A DNA stretch of 64,000 nt, taken from contig NC_092271.1 in the NCBI RefSeq assembly GCF_036320965.1, positions 1 to 64,000 of the forward strand. The letters are read 5' to 3'. This document shows, piece after piece, positions 49,651-64,000 of the stretch. Origin of the DNA: Panulirus ornatus. Its lineage: Eukaryota > Arthropoda > Malacostraca > Decapoda > Palinuridae. The notes below the pieces were generated by a model. That model worked only from the letters and a program-made list of their open reading frames with translations. It did no database searches and was not told where the DNA came from. Made by a program: the position numbers and the translations under genes. How positions within the stretch are numbered: position 1 is the first letter of the stretch; each line of letters opens with the position of its first letter.

Positions 49651-51608
49651 TTCTTTCATTTATTATACTTTGTCGCTGCCTCCCGCGTTAGCGAGGTAGC
49701 GCAAAGACAGACGAAAGAATGGCCCAACCCACCATCTCGACCGTGGTATACCACATCGTTCCAAATAACTCTATTCCCTGCACGCCTTTCACCTTCCTGC
49801 ATTTTCCAGCCGCGATCACTCAAATTCTCTTTCACTCCATCTTTCCACCTCCAATTTGGTCTCCTACTTCTCCTCGTTCCCTTCACCTCTGACACATATA
49901 TCCTCTTGGTCAATCTTTCCTTACTCATTCTCTTCATGTGACCAAACCATTTCAAAACACCCTCTTCTGGTCTCTCACCCATACTCTTTTTATTACCACA
50001 AATCTCTCTTACCCTTTCATTACTTACTCGATCAAACAACCTCACAACATATATTGTCCCCAAACATCGCATTTCCAGCATATCCACCTTCCTCCGCAAA
50101 ACTCTATCTATAGCACAGGCCTCGCAATCATATAATATTGTTGAAACCACTATTCCTTCAAACATACCAGTTTTTCCTTTCCAAGAAAACGTTCTCGACT
50201 TCCACACATTCTTCAATGCTCCCAGAATTTTTGCCCGCTCCCCCACCCAATGATACACTTCCACTTCCATGGTTCCATTCGCTGCCAAATCCATTTCCAG
50301 ATATCTAAAACACTTCAATTCCTCCAGTTTTTCTCCATTCAAACCTACCTCCCAATTGACTTGTCCCTCAACCCTACTGTACCTAACAACCTTGCTCTTA
50401 CTCATATTTACTCCCAGCATTCCTCTTTCACACACTTTACCAAACTCAGTCACCAGCTTCTGCAGATTCTCACCCGAATTAGCCACCAGCGCTGCATCAT
50501 CAGCGAACAACAACTGACTCACTTCCCAAACTCTTTCATCCACAACAGACTGCATACTTGCCCTTTTTTCCAAAACTCTTGCATTCACCTCCCTAACAAC
50601 CCCATCCATAAACAAATTAAACAACAATGGAGACACCACGTACCACTGCTGCAAACCAACATTCATTGAAAACCAACCACTTTCCGCTCTTCCTACACGT
50701 ACACATGCCTTACATACACGATAAAAACTTTTCACTGCTTTTAACAACTGGCCTCCCACACGATATATTCTTAATACCTTGCAAACAGCATTTCTATCAA
50801 CTCTATCATATGCCTTTTCCAGATCCATAAATGCTACCTACGAATCCATTTAAGTATTTCTCACACATTCTTCAACGCAAACACCTGATCTTCACATCCT
50901 CTACCACTTCTGAAACCACACTGCTCTTCTCCATCTGATGCTCTGCACATGCCTTCACCATCTCAATCAATACCCTCCCGTATAATTCAGCAGGAATACT
51001 CAACAAACTTATACCTCTGTAATTTGATCACTCACTTTCATCCCCTTTGCCTTTGCGCAATGGCACTATGCAAGGATTCCGCCAATTCTCAGGCACCTCA
51101 CCTTGAGTCATACATACAATGAATAACCTTACCAACCAGTCAACAATACAGTCACCCCCTTTTCTATTAAATTCCACTGCAATACCTTCCAAACCCGCTG
51201 CCTTGGCGGCTTTCATCTTCCGCAAAGCTTTCAATACCTCTTCTCTGTTTAGCAAATCATTTTCCTTCACCCTTTCACTTTGCACACCACCTCGACGAAA
51301 ACACCATATATCTGCCACTCTATCATCAAACACATTCAACAAACTTTCAAGAAAAAAAAAAAAAACTCACTCCATCTCATCATATCACCACTACTTGTTA
51401 TCACCTCCCAATTAGCCCCCTACACTGATGTTCCCATTCGCTCCCTTGTCTTACGCACTTTATTTACCTCCTTCCAAAACATCTTTTTATTCTCCCTAAT
51501 AGTTAATGCTACTCTCTCACCCGAACTTTCATTTGCCATCTTTTTCACCTCTTGCACCTTTCTCTTGACCTCCTGCTTCTTTCTTTGATACATCTTCCAG
51601 TCATTTGC
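49651..51608 (-). mobile_element. Old family R LINE, 3' half of an interrupted copy
   Basis: This diverged copy has a strongly shortened 3' UTR (ACCCACCATCTCGACCG). ORF 50828-49656 (390 residues) holds motif A (FMDLEKAYDRVD), motif B as LQQWYVVSPLLF, motif C LLFADDAALVA, and the end [10 protein letters not shown]. Upstream are 51342-51028 and linker codons ending at ANDWKMYQRKK. A run of about 16 A/T bases has expanded at 51349. The continuation upstream is 55755-56397, separated by a 4.1-kb insertion. Confidence 0.85.
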
Positions 51609-55205
<3,597 letters not shown>

Positions 55206-55317
55206 TGTAAGAAACAATTTAGAAAACTGAAACTTCTAGCTTGAAATGAAATGAAATGAAAAATGAATGTCACATACTGGTTCAACCTCTGGATATGGAA
55301 AAAGGAAATGTATAATT

Positions 55318-55323
55318 TATTTA
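55318..55323 (-). promoter_or_regulatory. Possible polyadenylation signal AATAAA
   Basis: Minus-strand TGTAAATAAATT lies about 80-90 bases after the stop of the 96-residue ORF. No A run follows, so if this is a copied transcript it read past this signal. Confidence 0.35.
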
Positions 55324-55406
55324 CACAAACGTCAATAGTAGTTCTCATCAATTTAACCACTGTATCAATAAGCTTCAATGTCTAAGCTACATTTTTTCCA
55401 ATTTCA

Positions 55407-55697
55407 CTATTTTCTTGTCAAAGCACCATATATGAAAACTGTCATTCCAATAACACAACTATAAACATTTACTTCCCCTTTAAAAAAGTTCTGGGGAAGT
55501 CTGTCTCGATAAACTGCGGGACACTCTACCACCTGGCGAGGTTTGTGTTGCAATGGTTCTTGATTCACAAACGTAGTAGCATCACTGGTAGGCCAGGGTA
55601 GAACTGACTTGCTCCTTGCGAAACACAACTTAAAGATGACATTAGAGTCCCACCGGGCAGAGGACCCGAGGACCCAGTCCTGAGGTGACCACATCAT
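55407..55697 (-). CDS. Hypothetical small membrane protein, about 96 residues (likely retrocopy)
   Basis: I do not recognise the family. The ORF from the first ATG (55697) has a neutral-to-basic first half (IFKLCFARSKSVLPWPTSD) and a middle rich in Q and P. A C-terminal hydrophobic segment (VYSCVIGMTVFIYGAL) is followed by TRK and a stop. One membrane span with a basic tail and small size would fit a nuclear-encoded mitochondrial inner-membrane protein, but that is only a guess. It is intact, has an AATAAA about 80 bases after the stop, and sits at the 5' end of a LINE insert. It could also be a chance ORF or the last exon of a longer gene. Confidence 0.4.
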   Translation of the reverse strand: MMWSPQDWVLGSSARWDSNVIFKLCFARSKSVLPWPTSDATTFVNQEPLQHKPRQVVECPAVYRDRLPQNFFKGEVNVYSCVIGMTVFIYGALTRK

Positions 55698-55754
55698 TTC
55701 TTGCCACAGTCCAGGCACTCAACTGCTTTCCCGCGCCTCCCCTCCACGCCTGGC

Positions 55755-60240
<4,486 letters not shown>

Positions 60241-60282
60241 TGAGACTCACTCTCCACATATCTAATCTTAATCCCCACTTAC

Positions 60283-60545
60283 TCCCAAAACCCGCATTCG
60301 CGCGTTCGCGATACCCCCGCGGCCAGGCAATAGCGGGCGCACCCCTCAACCCTGGCCCCCTACTCCTGTTCCTTCTTTTGCAACCAAAAACACAAACACA
60401 CCCGAAAAAAAACACACAAACGAGCGGCGGATATTCCCGCCCCCCGCTCCCCTCCCCTTTAATAGTCGCCTATCTACGACACCGCAAGGGAAATATAACG
60501 TGGGGACGTAACCTATAATCCCCTCGTCCCCCAGAGTTATATATA
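60283..60545 (-). mobile_element. SINE-like element copy 9, degraded
   Basis: In inverse orientation: CCTTTAATAGTCGCCTATC, TACGACACCGCAAGG and CGCCCCCCGCTCCCCTCCCC match the head. CCTGTTCCTTCTTTTGCAA and GGCCAGGC match the middle, and GCATTCGCGCGTTCGCG the tail. Many small indels. Confidence 0.6.
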
Positions 60546-60689
60546 AATAGGATTAAATCAAATATATAATATTAATATATATATAAATATATAAATATCA
60601 TATATACACTACTATCATTATCTCATAAATCTATAATCTCTTCCCATCACTCATAATCTCTCAAAGATATGAATAATATTTCCTTTTAT
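60546..60689. other. AT-rich interval
   Basis: TATATAAATA-type low-complexity sequence. Nothing else seen. Confidence 0.5.
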
Positions 60690-62942
60690 TTCCTTCTTTT
60701 TTGCTTTGTCGGCTGTCCCTCCCCGCGTTGTGAGCGAGGTAGCGCAAGGAAACAACGAACAGAATGGCCAACCCCACCCCCAGTACACATGTATATACAT
60801 ACACGACCACACAGGCAAATATACATACCTACACACTTTTCCATGGATTTAACCCAGAATCTCTTCACATAGCCCCTGATTCAATCCACTGACAGCAAGT
60901 CACCCCGGTATACCACATCGATTCCAATTCAACTCTATTTCCTTGCCCTTAATTCAACCCTCCTGCATGTTCAGGCCCCCGATCACACAAAATCTTTTTC
61001 ACTCCATTCTTTCACCTCCATTTTGGTCTCCTTCCACTTCTCGTTCCCTCCACCCGCCGACACATATATCCTCTTGTCAATCTTTCCTATCTCCATTCAC
61101 TCTATTGTGGCCCAAATCATTTTCAACACCACCCTCTTCTCTCGCGCAACCACGCTCTTTTATTTCCACATATCCTCTCTTACCCTTAAAGTTCCTTACT
61201 CGATCAAACCACTCACACCAAACACTGTCCTCTAAACTCGCATTTCCACACATCCACCCTCCGCCACAACTCTATCCATAGCCCACGCCTCGCCACCATA
61301 CAACATTGTTGGAAGCACTATTCCTTCAAACATACCCATTTTTGCTTTTCGAGATAATGTTCTCGACTTCCACACATTCTTCAAGGCTCTCAGGATTTTC
61401 GCCTCCTCCCCCACCCTATGATCCACTTCCGCTTCCATGGTTCCATCCGCTGCCAGATCCACTCCCAGATGTCTAAAACACTTTACTTCCTCCAGTTTTT
61501 CTCCATTCAAACTTACCTCCCGATTGACTTGAACCTCAACCCTACTGTACCTAATAACCTTGCTCCTATTCACATTTACCCTTAACTTTCTTCTTTCACA
61601 CACTTTACCAAACTCAGTCACCAGCTTCTGCAGTTTCTCACATGAATCAGCCACCAGCGCTGTATCATCAGCGAACAACAACTGACTCACTTCCCAAGCT
61701 CTCTCATCCACAACAGACTTCCTACTTGCCCCTCTTTCCAAAACTCTTGCATTCACCTCCCAAACAACCCCATCCATAAACAAATTAAACAACCATGGAG
61801 ACATCACACACCCCTGCCGCAAACCTACATTCACTGAGAATCCTCAGGCACCTCACCCTAAACCATTCATACATTGAATATCCTCATCAACTAATGAGCA
61901 ACACATTCACCCCCTTTATCAATTAATTCCACTGCAATATCATCCAAACACTCAGCTTTGTCGGCTTGTATCTTCGCAAAGCTTTCACTACTTCTTCTCT
62001 ATTTACCAAACCCTTTTCGCTGACCCTTTCACTTCGCACACCACTTCGACCAAAATATCCTATATCTGCCACTCTATCATCTTAAACATTTAACAAACCT
62101 TCAGAATTTTCACTCCATCTCCTTCTCACTTCACAACTACTTGTTATTACCGCCCTATTACACCCCTTCACCGATGTTCCCATTTCTTCTTTTGTCTCAT
62201 GCACTATATTTACCTCCTTGCAAAGCATCTTTTTATCCTCCTAATAATTTAACGATACTCTCTCACCCTAACTTTCATTTGCCCTCTTTTTTCCCCCTCT
62301 TGCACCTTTGACTTCATATCCTGCCTCTTTCTTCTATACATATCCCAGTCATTTGCACAATTCCCCTGCAGAATTTGTCCAAATCCCTGTCTCTTCTGTT
62401 TCACTAACAATCTTACTTCTTCATCCCACCACTCACTACCCTTTCTAATCTGGCCACCTCCCACCTTTCTCATGCCACATGCATCTTTTGTGCGAGTCGT
62501 CACTGCTTCCTTAAATATATACCATTCCTCCCCACTCCTCTTACGTCATTTGCTCTCACATTTGCAATTCTGCACTCAATCTCTCCTGATACCTCCTCAC
62601 ACAAGTCTTCTTTCCAAGCTCACTTACTGTCAACACTTTCTTCACTCCAACATTCTCTCTCCTTTTCTAAAACCCACTACAAATCTTCCCCATTGCATCC
62701 AGAGGATAATGATCGGACATCTCCCCAGCTGCCCCTCTCAGTACATGAAAATGCAAAAGTGTTTCTTTCACACGCCTATCAATTAATACGGGATCCAGTA
62801 ACGCCCTCTGGCCATTTCTACTCACATACGTATACTTATGTATATCTCTCTTTTTAAACCAGGTATTCCCAATAACCAGTACTTTTTCAGCACACAAATC
62901 CACAAGCTCTTCACAATTTCCATTTACAACAATGAACACCCA
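60690..62942 (-). mobile_element. Family R LINE, chimeric, internally deleted
   Basis: The part 60690-61838 covers the tail to NVGLRQGC (about residues 691-998). ORF 61834-61232 holds motifs B and C; 60690-61300 is full of small indels. At 61838 it joins CATTCACTGAGAATCCTCAGG, skipping about 150 codons. From there to 62942 the sequence is a more diverged endonuclease/linker part (KDACGMRKVGGGQ, LQGNCANDWDMY, KKRDIHKYTYV). The two parts differ in age by eye, so the join may be recombination rather than a simple deletion. Confidence 0.82.
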
Positions 62943-63165
62943 TGGCAGGGTGGTGACGAAATGGGTGAAGACAACAAGCATGAATATGTACCTGTGCATA
63001 TATGTATATGTCTGTGTATGTATATGTATGCATACGTTGAAATATCTATGCATGTATATGTACGTGTATGGCGTTTATGTATATACATATGTATGTTGGT
63101 GTGTTGGGCCATTCCTCGTCTGTTTCCTTGTGCCACCTAGCTGAAGCGGATGACGGCAGTTAAGA
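62943..63165 (+). mobile_element. Family R LINE long 3' UTR fragment
   Basis: Plus-strand tail: GGGTGGTGACGAAATGGGTG, then the GTATATGTCTGTGTATG block and TTGGGCCATTCC with CGTCTGTTTCCTTG. It lacks coding sequence and has a damaged hairpin (CCACCTAGCTGAAGCGGATG). Confidence 0.72.
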
Positions 63166-63254
63166 CTAATAGAGAATAAATTGAATAGTTATTACATACT
63201 TAACTACCGGCTAAGTACAAACAATATGAGAAATAAGAATCGTTATATACTAAA
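63166..63254. other. Short AT-rich spacer
   Basis: No recognisable element. It lies between two LINE tails facing each other. Confidence 0.4.
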
Positions 63255-64000
63255 TTGCCGGTCTCCCTGCGTCAGCCAAGTACGCAAGGAGACAACGAGA
63301 AATGGCTAACACCCACATACCCATGTATAAATACATAAACGCCCCTACACAGACATAAATGCATTTACGTATACATTTGCAACGTACAACAATACATCTA
63401 CGTGCACAGACACATGCATATATAAAAACCTGTACATATTCATATTTGCTGCCTTCACCATTCTCCGTCGGCACCCCAACCACAAAATGAAAATAGGAAT
63501 GTTGCCCCCTCCCTATCAAGCGAAACAGCGCCTGGAAAGACAAAAAAGGCCACAATCGTTCACAATCAGATTCTCCTACTGTCAAGTGTAATGCTCCAAA
63601 ACCACAACTTCCCTTTTTCCACACCAGGGGCCCTACAAACTCTTTCCATGGTTTACCCCCAACGCTTCACTGCCCGTTTTCAGTCCAATTGACAGCACAT
63701 CGAACTACGGTATACCACATTGTTCAAATCCACTCTATTCCATGCGCGGCCCTTTCACTCTACTGTATAATTTAGGATCCCGATTGCTCTAACTCTATTT
63801 CCACATCCCGTTTTTCCACTTCTCGCTTTCTCCTTCCCTCCCACCTCAACACATATAGCCTATTTGGTCAATCTTTCCTCACTCATTCTCTCCAAGTGTC
63901 CAAACCAGTTTTCAACACACACTCCCTCTGGGTCTTATATATCAACACTCCTTTTTATTGCCATACATCTCCCCTCTTAACCCTTTCATAACTACTCGGA
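63255..64000 (-). mobile_element. Family R LINE 3' end with long 3' UTR, runs off the window
   Basis: The minus strand has a damaged hairpin (GCCGGTCTCCCTGCGTCAGC), then the GTATAAATACATAAACG region and the long-type block (CGTTCACAATCAG, GCTCCAAAACCACAACTTCC). Coding sequence begins at about 63710 with CGGTATACCACA and continues to the window end with many indels (about residues 900-998). Confidence 0.75.

Larger units (their letters stand above)
55206..55754 (-). other. Gene-like segment at the 5' end of a LINE insert
   Basis: The only non-LINE, non-simple sequence in this part. On the minus strand it starts with a GC-rich stretch (GGCCAGGCGTGGAGGGGAGG) immediately after the CATTTGC duplication. 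It continues through a short ORF and an AT-rich stretch with AATAAA at about 55318-55323. It lies inside the same insertion as the LINE, upstream of the LINE's 5' UTR. I read it as exonic sequence of another locus carried along as 5' flank. Confidence 0.6.

Overview
This is an intergenic-type window from an animal nuclear genome, packed with retrotransposons. I infer an arthropod, most likely a decapod crustacean, because very long pure (AT)n tracts combined with many LINE copies of this type are typical there. No conserved host gene in the window proves the taxon. I see no operon, tRNA, rRNA or CRISPR.

One LINE family, called 'family R' here, fills about two thirds of the window in more than 30 copies on both strands. 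Its complete product is 998 residues: an APE-type endonuclease (about residues 15-260), a linker, a reverse transcriptase (about 500-800), and a C-terminal region ending in an RGRPNWRW motif (about 955). This layout is RTE-like, and genome pipelines often mislabel the endonuclease part as 'craniofacial development protein 2-like'. Three copies span the whole ORF: 11372-14625 (minus, one frameshift), 36183-39614 (plus, two frameshifts) and 51609-54941 (minus, in frame but with four stops). The rest are 5'-truncated, internally deleted, inverted or chimeric. Copies have either a long or a short 3' UTR. A roughly 240-base SINE-like element occurs nine times. It shares its head with the family R 5' UTR and its 3' hairpin with the family R tail, so it looks like a non-autonomous partner.

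Almost every element border abuts an (AT)n tract, and several tracts exceed 100 bases. This suggests insertion into, or priming on, TA microsatellites. Two other retroelement types are present. A Penelope-like element occurs as an inverted dimer (9389-11277), an end fragment (25974-26203) and a 5' fragment (49050-49650); three of its ends carry a hammerhead-ribozyme-like motif. A CR1/Jockey-type LINE fragment lies at about 24990-25853. A 23-bp minisatellite (23096-24785) is followed by a 48-bp one (24786-24966).

The most notable locus is 51609-55754. An older family R copy (halves at 49651-51608 and 55755-56397) is split by a 4.1-kb insert flanked by a 7-bp duplication, CATTTGC. The insert reads on the minus strand as a short gene-like segment (ORF of about 96 residues with a C-terminal membrane segment and an AATAAA), then simple sequence, then a full-length family R copy with an A-rich tail. 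That is the structure expected of a 5'-transduced LINE. The last 4 kb (60 kb onward) and 48.65-49.0 kb contain unusually dense small indels and may be poorly polished assembly.
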